Source: Pseudomonas fluorescens | Lineage (GTDB): Bacteria > Pseudomonadota > Gammaproteobacteria > Pseudomonadales > Pseudomonadaceae | Reading direction: 5' to 3' | DNA length: 64,000 nucleotides | Assembly (NCBI RefSeq): GCF_018614655.1 | Contig: NZ_JAGGOG010000016.1 | Span: 248,001 to 312,000, forward strand | Shown here: positions 18,361 through 27,380 of the stretch, piece by piece | How the letters are laid out: each line of letters begins with the position of its first letter | Numbering within the stretch: position 1 is the first letter of the stretch | Position numbers and translations under genes: made by a program | Notes under the pieces: model-generated | The model's input: only the letters and a program-made list of their open reading frames with translations | Database searches by the model: none | Told to the model about the DNA's origin: nothing

Positions 18361-21300
18361 GTGTGGTTATCAACCCGATGGCGCTTGTGGCTGATGTACG
18401 TGCTCTGGCTCTGCTACGTGCCCTCAAGCCTGGCTGCCGTCAGCCTGCCCTTCAAGTTGGTACCGGCGTTTATCCCGCTGGCATCCATGCCCCTGGCGCC
18501 CGCCGAACAGCAGTGGTTGGCGGGCCACCAACCGCTGAAAGTGGGGATCTCCATTGATGACTATCAGCCGATTGATATCACCCGCGACCGTAATCGCTAC
18601 CAAGGCATCAGCGCCGACTACCTGAGCCTGGTGGGTGCGCGCCTGGGCGTGCCGATGCAGGTACTGGGCTTCGCCGAGCGGGCGCAAGCGGTGGAAGCCC
18701 TGCGTGTCGGGGCCATCGATATTCTCACCAGTGCCAATGGCTACGAGCGCGATGTGCCTGGGCTGGCGTTTACCCGGGACTACATGCCGGACCGTTCGGT
18801 GGTGGTCGTGCGTCGAGATGACGACACGCAAAACGAGGACCTCAGGGATAAGAAAGTGGTGTTGCTGGAGGGGTATGCCAACGTCAACAACGTGCACGCG
18901 GCCTACCCCGACAGCCACATCATGCTGGCCCCCAACCTCTACAGCGGCCTGGAAGCCCTGAAGCAGGGCGATGCCGATGCCTTTATCGGCAATGAAGTGA
19001 TTGTGCGGGCCTACAAATCCCTGCGCCCTTACCTGGGGTTACAGATCCGGGTGGAGAGCAGGTTGGCGCCGATTGGTTTTGCCTTTGCCACGCGTCAGGC
19101 CGATCCGCTATTGGGCACGATGATGGATCGCGCGCTGTCGACTATCGATGAGTCGGTGCAGCGGGAAATCCTCGCCCGCTGGACCACCGGCCTGGGCGTC
19201 GGTCTTGCCGGTGAGCACATTGAGTTATCGGCTTCGGAGCAAGCCTGGCTCCTGCGCCATCCCCATGTGGTGGTGTCGACCCAGCAACTGTCGCCTTACA
19301 TATTCAAGGACAAGGACGGTGTATGGGTCGGCTTGAATGTCGACGTGCTCAATCGCATTTCGCGGATGACCGGCTTGCAGTTTGTCTTTGAGGAGGTGTT
19401 TTCCACTGCACAGACTCTGGAGCTGTTGGAGACGGGCAGGGCGGATATGAACACCACATTGGTCGAGAATCAGGAGCGCAAGGGATTCCTCAATTTCAGC
19501 CATGGTTTTGGCGGGTCCAGTTGGTTGTTTGTCGAGCGTGTGGATGCGCCGCCGGTGACGAGCTTGAGCGAGCTCTCCGATAAGGTGCTGGCGTTGCCGG
19601 CACGGCATGTCCTGGAAAGTTATATCCGCCGTGAGCATCCCACCATCAAGCTGCGGCTGGTGGACAATTACGCCCAGGCGCGTGAGCTGGTGATGCGCGG
19701 TGATGCGGCCGCGACCATACAAAGTGAAGTAGAAGTGCAGAGCTACCCGACCGATGAGTTGCGCATCGGTCGTAGCGTCGACGGCAAGTGGTCGGCCAAC
19801 AGTCTGTCGGTGCGCAAGGGCCAGCCCGAGCTGCTGAGTATTCTGAACAAGGCCCTGGAAACCTTGCCGGTGGCCGAGTTGAGCGCCTTGCGGTTGCGGT
19901 GGTTGGGGGCGGTGGCCATTCCGATGCCGGTCTGGCAGCAAGTGCCGTCTTGGGCCTACTGGATGGTCGCCACGGCCATCCTGTTCGTCGTGGTGTCCCT
20001 GGCCTGGAACAGCCGGCTCAAGCGCCAGATCCGCCAGCGCCTGGCGGCCGAGCAGCGGCTCAACGATCAGTTGGCGTTCAAGCGCGCCTTACTCGATGGC
20101 ATGCCCAATCCGGTGTTTGTTCGCGACTTGGCCGGCCGGCTGGTGACGTGCAACAAAAGCTATGAGCAACAATTGGTCACCCGACTTGAGCTGATCCAGG
20201 GCCTGACCCTGATGGAAAGCGGCCTGTTACCCGAAGCTACCGCGGTACGCCTGCACACGGGCCACATGGAGCAACTGGTCACGCAACACTCGCTGTTTGT
20301 TGACCGTGAGCTGGAGTTCAACAGCGGGACCTTCCATGTCTATCAGTGGACGGTGCCGTTTTTCGACGCCCAAGGCCAACTGCAAGGTTTACTCGGCGGC
20401 TGGATCGATATCAACGAGCGTAAGGTCCTTGAAACTCAGTTGATGGACGCACGCCAAGCCGCCGATGAGGCGAACTTTGCCAAAAGCGCCTTTCTTTCGA
20501 CCCTCAGTCATGAAATTCGCACGCCCATGACCGCCATCATTGGCTTGCTGGAGTTGGAACAGGAGCGCGCGACGGCCTCAGGCAAGCCGGTGTCCGAAGC
20601 GCTGCGAGTGGCTCATCGCTCGGCGCGGGAGCTGATCGCGTTGATGGGCGACAGCCTGGACCTGGCCAAGATCGAAGCGGGCCATTTGCAACTGGCGCCG
20701 CAGACCACCGACCTGAAAGGTTTTTTCGAAGGCATTCAGCGCCTGTTTGAAGCGACGGCACAGAAAAAAGGCCTGCACCTGACCCTGGCTTTTGATCCGC
20801 AGGCGCAAGGGCATTATTGGTTCGATCCGCTGCGCTTGCGCCAGGTCATGCATAACCTTTTGGGCAATGCACTCAAGTTCACGGAGCAAGGAGAGGTTCG
20901 TATCAGCGTCGCGTCCAAGATGGATGAGGCAGGTTCCGAATACTTGCACCTGTGCGTTGAGGACAGCGGCCCGGGGATCGGTGTCGAACAACAGGCCCGA
21001 GTGTTCAAGCCGTTTATCCAGGTCAGCCCGCTGACGGCTGCCGAACACGGTGGGACGGGCCTGGGCTTGAGCATCTGCCAGCAATTGGTGGAACTGATGG
21101 GCGGGCAAATTACCTTGCACAGCCTTCTGGGCGAAGGCACGACGGTGTGCATTGATCTGCACCTGGACCGGGTCAGCAGTGACGACGTGCCCAGCGCCGT
21201 CGCGCCGCAACCTGTCGGCCGAGCGCTGTCAGTGTTGATTGTCGATGATCTGCCAGCCAACCGCTTGGTGTTGGCGCAGCAATTACAATTCCTCGGTCAT

Positions 21301-21924
21301 CAGGTGGTATCTCTCAATACTGCCGAGGCAGCCCTGCAGCGTTGGCGTGTCGAGGCATTCGACCTGCTGGTGACCGACTGCCAGATGCCGGGGATGTCGG
21401 GTTATGCCCTGAGCCAGGCCATTCGCGAGATCGAGGCCCAGGAACAACGCCCGCGCTGTGCGCTAGTGGGTTGCACGGCCAATGCTTTTGCTGACGAACG
21501 CCTGCGCTGCCGGGAGGCCGGAATGGACGAACTGCTGGTCAAGCCCGTGACCCTGGAGCAATGGGCCCAGGTGCTGGCCCGGGTGGTGCCCCCGCGCTCC
21601 TTTGATATCCATACCCTGCGTACCATGACCCAGGCCGACGGGCCGGTCCTGCAGCGGATGTTGCAGGAGTTGGCGAAGAGCCTTGAGCATGAACACAACG
21701 CACTGTCCGGCGCCATGGCCGATCAAGACCTGGCGCGGCTCACCGCCTCCTTGCATCGTCTCAAGGGCATTTGTTGCCTGGTGGATGCGCTGCCGCTGGC
21801 CAAGGCCTGCGTGGCGCTTGATGTCAGTGTGCGTGAGCGGCGCAGCGATGAGTTGCCGGCGCAGTGGTTGACCCTGTCGCAGGCGTTGGTGGCCTTGCAA
21901 AAGGATATCGTGCCCTACCTGTAA
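18361..21924 (+). CDS. BvgS/RocS-like hybrid sensor histidine kinase
   Basis: 1187 residues from GTG 18361 (AAGGA 10 bp upstream); a TTG at 18328 behind GAGGG is an alternative start adding 11 residues. Order: membrane/signal segment near the N-terminus (WLMYVLWLCYVPSSLAAV); two tandem periplasmic SBP_bac_3 (Venus flytrap) domains at about 55-270 and 290-510; a membrane helix (WAYWMVATAILFVVVSLAW); a PAS domain; HisKA with SHEIRTPM (H717); HATPase with NALKFTEQG, GPGIG and GTGLGLSI; receiver (D1006 in TDCQMPG); and C-terminal Hpt (H1132 in LHRLKG). This is the full BvgS phosphorelay layout. The following REC-EAL gene and LuxR-type regulator make it resemble RocS1 of P. aeruginosa. The ligand is unknown. 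Confidence 0.92.
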   Translation: MWLSTRWRLWLMYVLWLCYVPSSLAAVSLPFKLVPAFIPLASMPLAPAEQQWLAGHQPLKVGISIDDYQPIDITRDRNRYQGISADYLSLVGARLGVPMQVLGFAERAQAVEALRVGAIDILTSANGYERDVPGLAFTRDYMPDRSVVVVRRDDDTQNEDLRDKKVVLLEGYANVNNVHAAYPDSHIMLAPNLYSGLEALKQGDADAFIGNEVIVRAYKSLRPYLGLQIRVESRLAPIGFAFATRQADPLLGTMMDRALSTIDESVQREILARWTTGLGVGLAGEHIELSASEQAWLLRHPHVVVSTQQLSPYIFKDKDGVWVGLNVDVLNRISRMTGLQFVFEEVFSTAQTLELLETGRADMNTTLVENQERKGFLNFSHGFGGSSWLFVERVDAPPVTSLSELSDKVLALPARHVLESYIRREHPTIKLRLVDNYAQARELVMRGDAAATIQSEVEVQSYPTDELRIGRSVDGKWSANSLSVRKGQPELLSILNKALETLPVAELSALRLRWLGAVAIPMPVWQQVPSWAYWMVATAILFVVVSLAWNSRLKRQIRQRLAAEQRLNDQLAFKRALLDGMPNPVFVRDLAGRLVTCNKSYEQQLVTRLELIQGLTLMESGLLPEATAVRLHTGHMEQLVTQHSLFVDRELEFNSGTFHVYQWTVPFFDAQGQLQGLLGGWIDINERKVLETQLMDARQAADEANFAKSAFLSTLSHEIRTPMTAIIGLLELEQERATASGKPVSEALRVAHRSARELIALMGDSLDLAKIEAGHLQLAPQTTDLKGFFEGIQRLFEATAQKKGLHLTLAFDPQAQGHYWFDPLRLRQVMHNLLGNALKFTEQGEVRISVASKMDEAGSEYLHLCVEDSGPGIGVEQQARVFKPFIQVSPLTAAEHGGTGLGLSICQQLVELMGGQITLHSLLGEGTTVCIDLHLDRVSSDDVPSAVAPQPVGRALSVLIVDDLPANRLVLAQQLQFLGHQVVSLNTAEAALQRWRVEAFDLLVTDCQMPGMSGYALSQAIREIEAQEQRPRCALVGCTANAFADERLRCREAGMDELLVKPVTLEQWAQVLARVVPPRSFDIHTLRTMTQADGPVLQRMLQELAKSLEHEHNALSGAMADQDLARLTASLHRLKGICCLVDALPLAKACVALDVSVRERRSDELPAQWLTLSQALVALQKDIVPYL

Positions 21925-21927
21925 TCC

Positions 21928-22022
21928 TGTAGCCGCTGCCGAGGTAGGAGGCTGCGATGCGTGTCCGCAGGACCGCCCTCGGAATCGCTGCGCACCCCAT
22001 CGCAGTGGCTGCGGGCAGAATA
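21928..22022 (+). repeat. BIME-type palindrome
   Basis: Contains TGTAGCCGCTGCCGAGGTAGGAGGCTGCGATG-like sequence split by changes, with a degraded partner CATCGCAGTGGCTGCGGGCAG. Same family as the element at 43701-43816. It lies between the kinase and REC-EAL genes. Confidence 0.65.
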
Positions 22023-22095
22023 GGACGCGTCCTATGGGGTATTGAGCTGTGTTTGACTAGTGTGGGCGACCTTGCTCGTGCCCATAGAGTTTCCC

Positions 22096-23325
22096 ATGCG
22101 TTCACTCAAAGTCCTGATCCTCGAAGATAACCCGTTCCAGCTGATGGCCTTGCACCAGATGCTCAATGCCAACGGCGTGTTCAATGTGCTCACGGCGGAA
22201 AGTGTCGAAGCGGCCCGCCAATCACTGGCCAGCAAGGGGCCGGTGGATATCGCTATCTGCGATCTGTACCTGGAGCAGGGTGACGGCCTGGAGTTGATCC
22301 GGGAACTGGCCGAACACCGCCAGGCCCAAGTGCTGATTCTGTTGAGCAATGCCGAGCCCGACGTACTGGAGGGCGTGGCGAACATGGCACGTCAGGCCGG
22401 GCTCAATGTGTTGGGGTGCCTGCCCAAACCGGCCTCGGCGACACTGATCGGGCAACTGCTGACGGCCTGCCAGCAACGCTTGCGTCCAGGCCCGCCGGTG
22501 ATGTCCTGGGAGCAGGTGCGTCAATTGCTGGGAACGAGCGAGGTCCAGGCGCAGCCCATATCGTTGGAGGCCAGCCAGGCCATCATTGCACGCTGTGCCA
22601 GTGCCTGGTTCCAGCCCATTGTCAGCCAATCGGGAGAACTGCAGGGCGTTGAGACGCTCGCCCGCTGGCAGCATCCAGAACGAGGCTTGCTGTTGCCCGG
22701 TGAGTTTTTACCCGTGCTGGAGTTTGGCGGTTTGGAAGAGGCCTTCACCTGGCACGTGCTGGAAGACGCTCTGCGCATCGCCGCCCAAGTGTTGCAGGAT
22801 TCAGGCAAGGTGCTGCCGGTGGCAGTCAACATTCCCGGGCGGATGCTTGAGCACGGGCACTTTCCCCAGACGCTGCAAGACTTGTTGCAACGCTTCGCCA
22901 TCCCGGCCCATAGCCTCACTCTGGAACTGGTCGAAACCTCCCGCTTGAAGACCGACAGCACCCATGTCACCGGGTTGCTGCGCCTGCGGATGATCGGCTG
23001 CAAATTGTCTATCGGCGACTTTGGTCTCGGGGGTACCAGCTTGCAGCGTTTGCTGGAGTTGCCGTTCACCGAGTTGAAAATCCCACCGGCCTTTGCCTGC
23101 GGGATGGCCGGCGACGAGCGCAAGGCGGCGGTCGTTGCCGGAGCCATGAGCATGGCGGGGCACTTGGGCGTGGGCATCGTGGTGACCGGCATTGAAAACG
23201 CGGCTGACCGTGAAGCGGTTTGCGCGCTGGGCCCTGCCTGGCTGCAAGGTTGTTTCATCGCCCGCCCCATGAGTGCCCAGGCGCTGCGACAATGGCTGGC
23301 TCAATGCCCGGAGTTTGCGGCTTAG
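22096..23325 (+). CDS. Response regulator with degenerate EAL domain (RocR-like)
   Basis: 409 residues from ATG 22096. The receiver domain (1-125) has D11, phospho-site D56 (CDLYLEQGDG) and K111. The EAL domain (from about 160) would hydrolyse c-di-GMP, but its signature is changed: EAL reads ETL (E186) and the paired aspartates of the DDFG motif read GDFG (G307, D308). Other ligands remain: N245, E277, E280, K328. Loss of the first aspartate normally removes or cripples activity, so this may be a binding or protein-interaction module. The start could also be 22060. Downstream of the hybrid kinase on the same strand and overlapping the end of the convergent regulator gene by 4 bp. Confidence 0.88.
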   Translation: MRSLKVLILEDNPFQLMALHQMLNANGVFNVLTAESVEAARQSLASKGPVDIAICDLYLEQGDGLELIRELAEHRQAQVLILLSNAEPDVLEGVANMARQAGLNVLGCLPKPASATLIGQLLTACQQRLRPGPPVMSWEQVRQLLGTSEVQAQPISLEASQAIIARCASAWFQPIVSQSGELQGVETLARWQHPERGLLLPGEFLPVLEFGGLEEAFTWHVLEDALRIAAQVLQDSGKVLPVAVNIPGRMLEHGHFPQTLQDLLQRFAIPAHSLTLELVETSRLKTDSTHVTGLLRLRMIGCKLSIGDFGLGGTSLQRLLELPFTELKIPPAFACGMAGDERKAAVVAGAMSMAGHLGVGIVVTGIENAADREAVCALGPAWLQGCFIARPMSAQALRQWLAQCPEFAA

Positions 23326-23984
23326 GACAAGCCGTGTTCCTGTCCATAGATGAACAGCGCGGCATCACTGGAAAGACCGAGCTTGCGCATGGCGCTGACT
23401 TTCTGCGTGCTGACCGTCTGTTTGCTGCGATTGAGGTTCGCCGCGATTTCCCCCACCGTCAGCCCGTTGGCCAGCAGGCGGATCACTTCCAGTTCGCGAG
23501 GTGACAGTTGCTCTTGGGAGTGCAAGCGATCGGGACCTACTTCGCCCGCCAGGCTTAGCGCCTGACGAATGGTGTAGGCCACGTAACAGCGCTGTAGCCG
23601 CACCTGACGGATGGCTTCGGGCAGTTCGTCGGCCAGGCTGGCCTTGCTCAGCAGGCCCATGACCCCCAACTCCAGAATGGAATGAAACAACCCGGCATTA
23701 TTGAGCATCGTCACCACCACGATGGGCAAGGCCGGGTAATGCCTACGCAGTTGTTCAATCAGGCGCAGGCCATCGGCCTGGGGCTCGGCGGGCATCATGA
23801 AATCGGTGACCAGTACGTCGCAGGCACAGTGTTGCAACAGCTCGGTGAGGGCCTGTGGCGAACTGGCTTCGCCGACGACGCTCAGCCGTTTGTCGCGCTC
23901 CAGCACCGCCCGCAAGCCGATCAGGAAAATCGGGTGGTCGTCGGCGAGGACGATGCGCAATGGCTTTTCAGGCGCGGTTTTCAA
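23322..23984 (-). CDS. LuxR/FixJ-type response regulator (BvgA/RocA-like)
   Basis: 220 residues from the TTG at 23984 (GGGAG seven bases upstream; another TTG at 24002 adds six residues; no ATG is usable). The receiver domain (10-130) contains DDHPIF and phospho-site D61 (VTDFMMPAE). A GerE/LuxR helix-turn-helix is at the C-terminus (QLSPRELEVIRLLANGLTVGE). Convergent with the REC-EAL gene. In the Roc and Bvg systems the hybrid kinase passes phosphate through its Hpt domain to such a regulator, so this is the likely DNA-binding output. Confidence 0.88.
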   Translation of the reverse strand: MKTAPEKPLRIVLADDHPIFLIGLRAVLERDKRLSVVGEASSPQALTELLQHCACDVLVTDFMMPAEPQADGLRLIEQLRRHYPALPIVVVTMLNNAGLFHSILELGVMGLLSKASLADELPEAIRQVRLQRCYVAYTIRQALSLAGEVGPDRLHSQEQLSPRELEVIRLLANGLTVGEIAANLNRSKQTVSTQKVSAMRKLGLSSDAALFIYGQEHGLS

Positions 23985-24062
23985 AGCGGGCTCCCAGGAC
24001 AATTCCGGGATTCTAGCCTGTTAATGGAGAAGATGGCCTGAAGGTATGCCCCCACGAAGCTC

Positions 24063-24107
24063 AAAAAAACGCCGCATTCCCTTCCTGGGGCTGCGGCGTT
24101 TTTTCTT
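24063..24107. terminator. Bidirectional terminator
   Basis: AAAAAAACGCCGCA, a 15-nt loop, then TGCGGCGTTTTTTC. The A-run and T-run on both sides allow it to work in either direction. It lies upstream of the LuxR-type gene and downstream of the small gene at 24152, and would most directly end rightward transcription entering from 23984 onward or the leftward small gene. Confidence 0.8.
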
Positions 24108-24151
24108 TCTGAAGGCCTTGACCGGTGTTTGGGGGGCACCCGGGTCTTCGA

Positions 24152-24352
24152 TTATGTAAGCAATTTGATCAGCAGCGCGGTGGCGGTGGAAATCGTGGCC
24201 ACTACGGCTAATGCGATGCCCATGGGGTACCAGAAAGTTTCACAGGTTATCTTGCTTACTTCTGCGTTGTATTTACGTTGCTCCGCTACCAGCTTTTTTA
24301 TTTCTACGTGAACCTTCTCCAGTTCAGCCTGCTCTTTAGTGTGTTCCAGCAT
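24152..24352 (-). CDS. Small membrane protein with coiled-coil N-terminus, unknown
   Basis: 66 residues from ATG 24352 (AAGGA at the right distance; starts at 24361 and 24385 are possible). The N-terminal ~35 residues are charged and heptad-like (EQAELEKVHVEIKKLVAEQR), and one hydrophobic segment ends the protein (YPMGIALAVVATISTATALL). It looks like a single-pass inner membrane protein with a cytoplasmic coiled coil. I do not recognise the family. It is monocistronic. Confidence 0.6.
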   Translation of the reverse strand: MLEHTKEQAELEKVHVEIKKLVAEQRKYNAEVSKITCETFWYPMGIALAVVATISTATALLIKLLT

Positions 24353-24662
24353 GGGGTTCATCCTTCGGGTTGGGCCTTGTGACATGCGCTTCTACCTGTC
24401 TGGTGGGGTGAAGCGCGCTTACCGAGTATAGGTCTGGCCAGTAACGTCATTGGCTGCTGCATCACCAGATTCCAGGCCAATGAGTAAGCAGTTATGTGCA
24501 GTCGTTTTTTCGTTGTCATGTTGCAAGTGCATGCTGGTCGAAGTCACTCCCCGACAGACCCAAAAGACGAAAAGGCGAACTTTCCTACGCAAAAAGTAGT
24601 CACTTGAGTTAGATACATCTGCCGTTTACACGACTGTTTTCGAACTATTGAAGGTGATCGAG
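24353..24662. other. Intergenic region upstream of the DUF3509 gene
   Basis: 310 bp between divergent small genes. No gene seen. It contains GCGAACTTTCCTACGC around 24576-24590, whose core in reverse (TAGGAAAGTT) recurs at 31354-31363 before another small gene; a shared regulatory site is possible. Confidence 0.4.
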
Positions 24663-24947
24663 ATGGAAAGTATCAGCCTAATGCTCGGTGAAGCACTGAG
24701 CCCTTATCAGGTTACGCTGACCTCCTCGGACGCGCAGGGCGAATGCCTGGTGACGGTGAAGAGCCCAAGTGGTGCCATCGTTGTCGAGCGTGAAGTCGAT
24801 CAGGCTCAACTGACCGATAAACGCACCTTGGTGGATGTGGTGGATTGTCTGCACCGCGACCTGATGATTGCCGAAGGTCGACTGGAACCTTCGGTGATTG
24901 CGGCGCTACGCAATGCGGCCCTGACCCGTTCCCTGGCCTGTACATGA
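24663..24947 (+). CDS. DUF3509 family protein
   Basis: 94 residues from ATG 24663, preceded by GAAGGTGATCGAG. The sequence MESISLMLGEALSPYQV and the C-terminal RDLMIAEGRLEPSVIAALRN fit the small DUF3509 family, which as far as I know is found mainly in Pseudomonas. No catalytic motif, signal peptide or membrane segment. Function unknown. Followed by a terminator at 25068. Confidence 0.7.
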   Translation: MESISLMLGEALSPYQVTLTSSDAQGECLVTVKSPSGAIVVEREVDQAQLTDKRTLVDVVDCLHRDLMIAEGRLEPSVIAALRNAALTRSLACT

Positions 24948-25067
24948 AGATTTATTTTTGTTTGGAACCTTCCTGCACCAAGGCGAGTCAGATTTTGTAA
25001 CAACGGGATCAAGCATTGTGCTCCGGTGCTTGTGGCCTGTTGTTACTGGTCTTTGTAGGCCATGTTT

Positions 25068-25106
25068 AACCCCGAGTTGTTTCCCCACTGCTCGGGGTTT
25101 CTTTTT
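25068..25106 (+). terminator. Rho-independent terminator
   Basis: AACCCCGAG ... CTCGGGGTTTCTTTTT, about 120 bp after the DUF3509 gene. The leftward periplasmic protein gene also ends close by at 25119, but the T-run fits rightward transcription better. Confidence 0.8.
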
Positions 25107-25118
25107 GTCCGCGATTTG

Positions 25119-26003
25119 TCATTGATCCGGGGCGTCCTGAAAAAACTGCGGGTTGTCATTCAAGTAGTGCGCCCGCAGTACCGGGTCGAGCCATGACGCG
25201 TAGGACTGCAACAGGTTGTCCTGAGGGATACGGCGCAGCACCTGGTTGATACGGGCCATGGCATTGCGACCATGGGGCGTGTCAGAGCAGCCGATATGGA
25301 TGCGCTGGTAAGGCAGGCTCCCGGTGATCGGATAGAAGATCAGGTCCTGGGGATCGATATTCTGCTGCTGGGCCAGGTAGCGGACTTCCGGCCAATACCC
25401 CAGGACCACCTCCAGTCGTCCCCGTTGCTGCATTTGCAACAGGCTGCCGATGGCGTCACTGCCGTAGTGTGCTGTCACCTTGTGAGGGTTGGCCTGTCGC
25501 AGCCGCTCATCAACGACGGGACCGTAGCTGCGTTCGGCGATGATCCCGAGCCGCGCCTGCGGAGTCTCCAGAAATGCTTCCAGATCAAACTGGCCATCGA
25601 CGATGAACGGTGCCAGCGCCGCCTGTTGGCTTTGGCGGATCGTCACCCCATTGGCCACCACTGCGAATGCGGGCGTGGAAAACACAATCGACTTCGCCCG
25701 TGTCGGCGTCCATAGCAGGGACGGGTCGCAGGTGAAGGAGGGCGCCTGGAGCATTTGCAGGCCGCGGGCGCGATTGACGTGAAGGATCTGGTGCCGGTAT
25801 TCCGGCAGGCGCTCGATGAGTATCGGCAACAGTTGATCCACGGCACCCCGGCCCTTTTGCGGGCCTTCGAGAATCGTCATCGGCGGCAGGTCACGGACCA
25901 GCCAGGTCAAGGTTTCTTCGGCCTGGCCTGAGAGCGGCAGGGCGCCGAGCAGCGAGGTCATGAAACACAGCCGAATGAGTCGGCGATTGAAGCAACAGGT
26001 CAT
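25119..26003 (-). CDS. Periplasmic solute-binding-like protein (SBP_bac_3 fold, TIGR02285-like)
   Basis: 294 residues with an N-terminal signal peptide (to about residue 28, LPLSGQAEE). The body resembles the class 3 periplasmic binding fold: LTWLVRDLPPMTILEGPQKGRG at the start and RIHIGCSDTPHGRNAMARIN near the end. No ABC transporter genes lie next to it, so it may be a lone binding protein, as in the TIGR02285 group often found as orphans in Pseudomonas. Ligand unknown. Starts 29 bp before the stop of the CoA-transferase gene on the same strand, so probably co-transcribed with it. Confidence 0.8.
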   Translation of the reverse strand: MTCCFNRRLIRLCFMTSLLGALPLSGQAEETLTWLVRDLPPMTILEGPQKGRGAVDQLLPILIERLPEYRHQILHVNRARGLQMLQAPSFTCDPSLLWTPTRAKSIVFSTPAFAVVANGVTIRQSQQAALAPFIVDGQFDLEAFLETPQARLGIIAERSYGPVVDERLRQANPHKVTAHYGSDAIGSLLQMQQRGRLEVVLGYWPEVRYLAQQQNIDPQDLIFYPITGSLPYQRIHIGCSDTPHGRNAMARINQVLRRIPQDNLLQSYASWLDPVLRAHYLNDNPQFFQDAPDQ

Positions 26004-26032
26004 TGTCTTGAGTGTTCTCCTGAAACCTTTCT

Positions 26033-27232
26033 TCAGATCGCGCCATCTGTGCGCAGTCGGGTGATAGCGGCGGTGTCGTAGCCCAACTCGTTGAGCACCA
26101 CGTTGTTATGTTCCCCCAATTGCGGCCCCACCCACTCGCAGCTGCCAGGAGTGTCCGAGAGCTTGGGCACAATGCCCGGCATCTTGAAGTCTTTGCCGCC
26201 GGGCAGTTGTGCCTTGAGGAACATCTCCCGGGCAAGAAACTGCGGGTCGCCCAGCATGTCTTCCGCGCTGTAGATCCGGCTGGCGGGCACTTCTGCCTTG
26301 TTCAACTGCTCGACCACCTGTTCCAGTGGCAGGGAATTGACCCAGCGGTCGATCACCCCATACAGCTCGTCACGGCGGTTGTCCCGACCGTCGTTGCTCG
26401 CCAGTTCAGGGTCGCTGGCCAAGTCCTCACGGCCAATGGCTGACATGAAGCGCTTGAAGATCGCATCGCCATTGGCGCCAATCTGCACATGCTTGCCATC
26501 CAGGCTGGTATGGATCGATGACGGGGTAATCCCCGGCATGATGTTGCCGGTGCGCTCACGGATAAAACCGAACACATCGAACTCCGGGATCATGCTTTCC
26601 ATCATGGCGAAGATGGCTTCATACAGCGCCACATCCACCACTTGGCCCAGGCCGCCATTGACTTCGCGATGACGCAAGGCCATCAGCGCCCCAATCACCG
26701 CCCACAACGCGGCAATGGAGTCGCCGATGGAAATCCCGGTGCGCACCGGCGGACGGTCCTCGAACCCGGTGATATAGCGCAGGCCGCCCATGGATTCGCC
26801 CACCGCGCCAAAGCCCGGTTGATCCTTCATCGGTCCGGTCTGGCCAAAGCCCGAGAGCCGCACCATCACCAGTTTCGGGTTCAGGGCATGCAGGGTTTCC
26901 CAGCTCAGGCCGAGCTTTTCCAACACGCCGGGGCGGAAGTTCTCGATCAGGATGTCCGCGTCGGCCAGCAATTGTTTGAGGATCGCCAAACCGTCCGGGT
27001 GTTTGAGGTTCAGGGTCAGGGACTTCTTGTTGCGCGCCTGGACGAACCACCACAGCGACGTGCCTTCATAGAGCTTGCGCCACTTGCGCAGCGGGTCGCC
27101 GCCGTCCGGGGACTCGACCTTGATCACCTCGGCGCCGAACTCGGCACAGATGCGCGAAGCGAACGGGCCGGCGATCAGGGTGCCGAGTTCGATGACTTTC
27201 AGGCCGGCAAGCGGTTTGGCGGTAAACGACAT
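26033..27232 (-). CDS. Family III CoA-transferase (CaiB/BaiF type)
   Basis: 399 residues, normal for the family. These enzymes move CoA between carboxylic acids through an aspartyl-CoA thioester. The opening LAGLKVIELGTLIAGPFASR and the catalytic aspartate in SIGDSIAAL (D171) are in place, as is the GGLGQVVDVALYEA stretch. The substrates (formyl-CoA, succinyl-CoA, carnitine or other acids) cannot be told from sequence or neighbours. Divergent from yaeQ. Confidence 0.92.
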   Translation of the reverse strand: MSFTAKPLAGLKVIELGTLIAGPFASRICAEFGAEVIKVESPDGGDPLRKWRKLYEGTSLWWFVQARNKKSLTLNLKHPDGLAILKQLLADADILIENFRPGVLEKLGLSWETLHALNPKLVMVRLSGFGQTGPMKDQPGFGAVGESMGGLRYITGFEDRPPVRTGISIGDSIAALWAVIGALMALRHREVNGGLGQVVDVALYEAIFAMMESMIPEFDVFGFIRERTGNIMPGITPSSIHTSLDGKHVQIGANGDAIFKRFMSAIGREDLASDPELASNDGRDNRRDELYGVIDRWVNSLPLEQVVEQLNKAEVPASRIYSAEDMLGDPQFLAREMFLKAQLPGGKDFKMPGIVPKLSDTPGSCEWVGPQLGEHNNVVLNELGYDTAAITRLRTDGAI

Positions 27233-27380
27233 GGGGATCCTTTCAGGAGCAGGGCAGGTGTGTGATGCCTTTTAACATAGGCCAATGGCACAGGGATAAG
27301 GATGATGCAGCGCAGGATTCGTTGAATGACCCCACCATCGGTTAGACTTGCCGCCTTTCCCTGTCTTTAGAAGCCCGTTC

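Noticed and set aside
24964..24990. Second GGAACC sequence considered as an hrp box
   Set aside because: No CCAC at 15-16 nt, and no gene follows in the right direction. GGAACC near 24887, 37686, 38492 and 58542 fails for the same reason.
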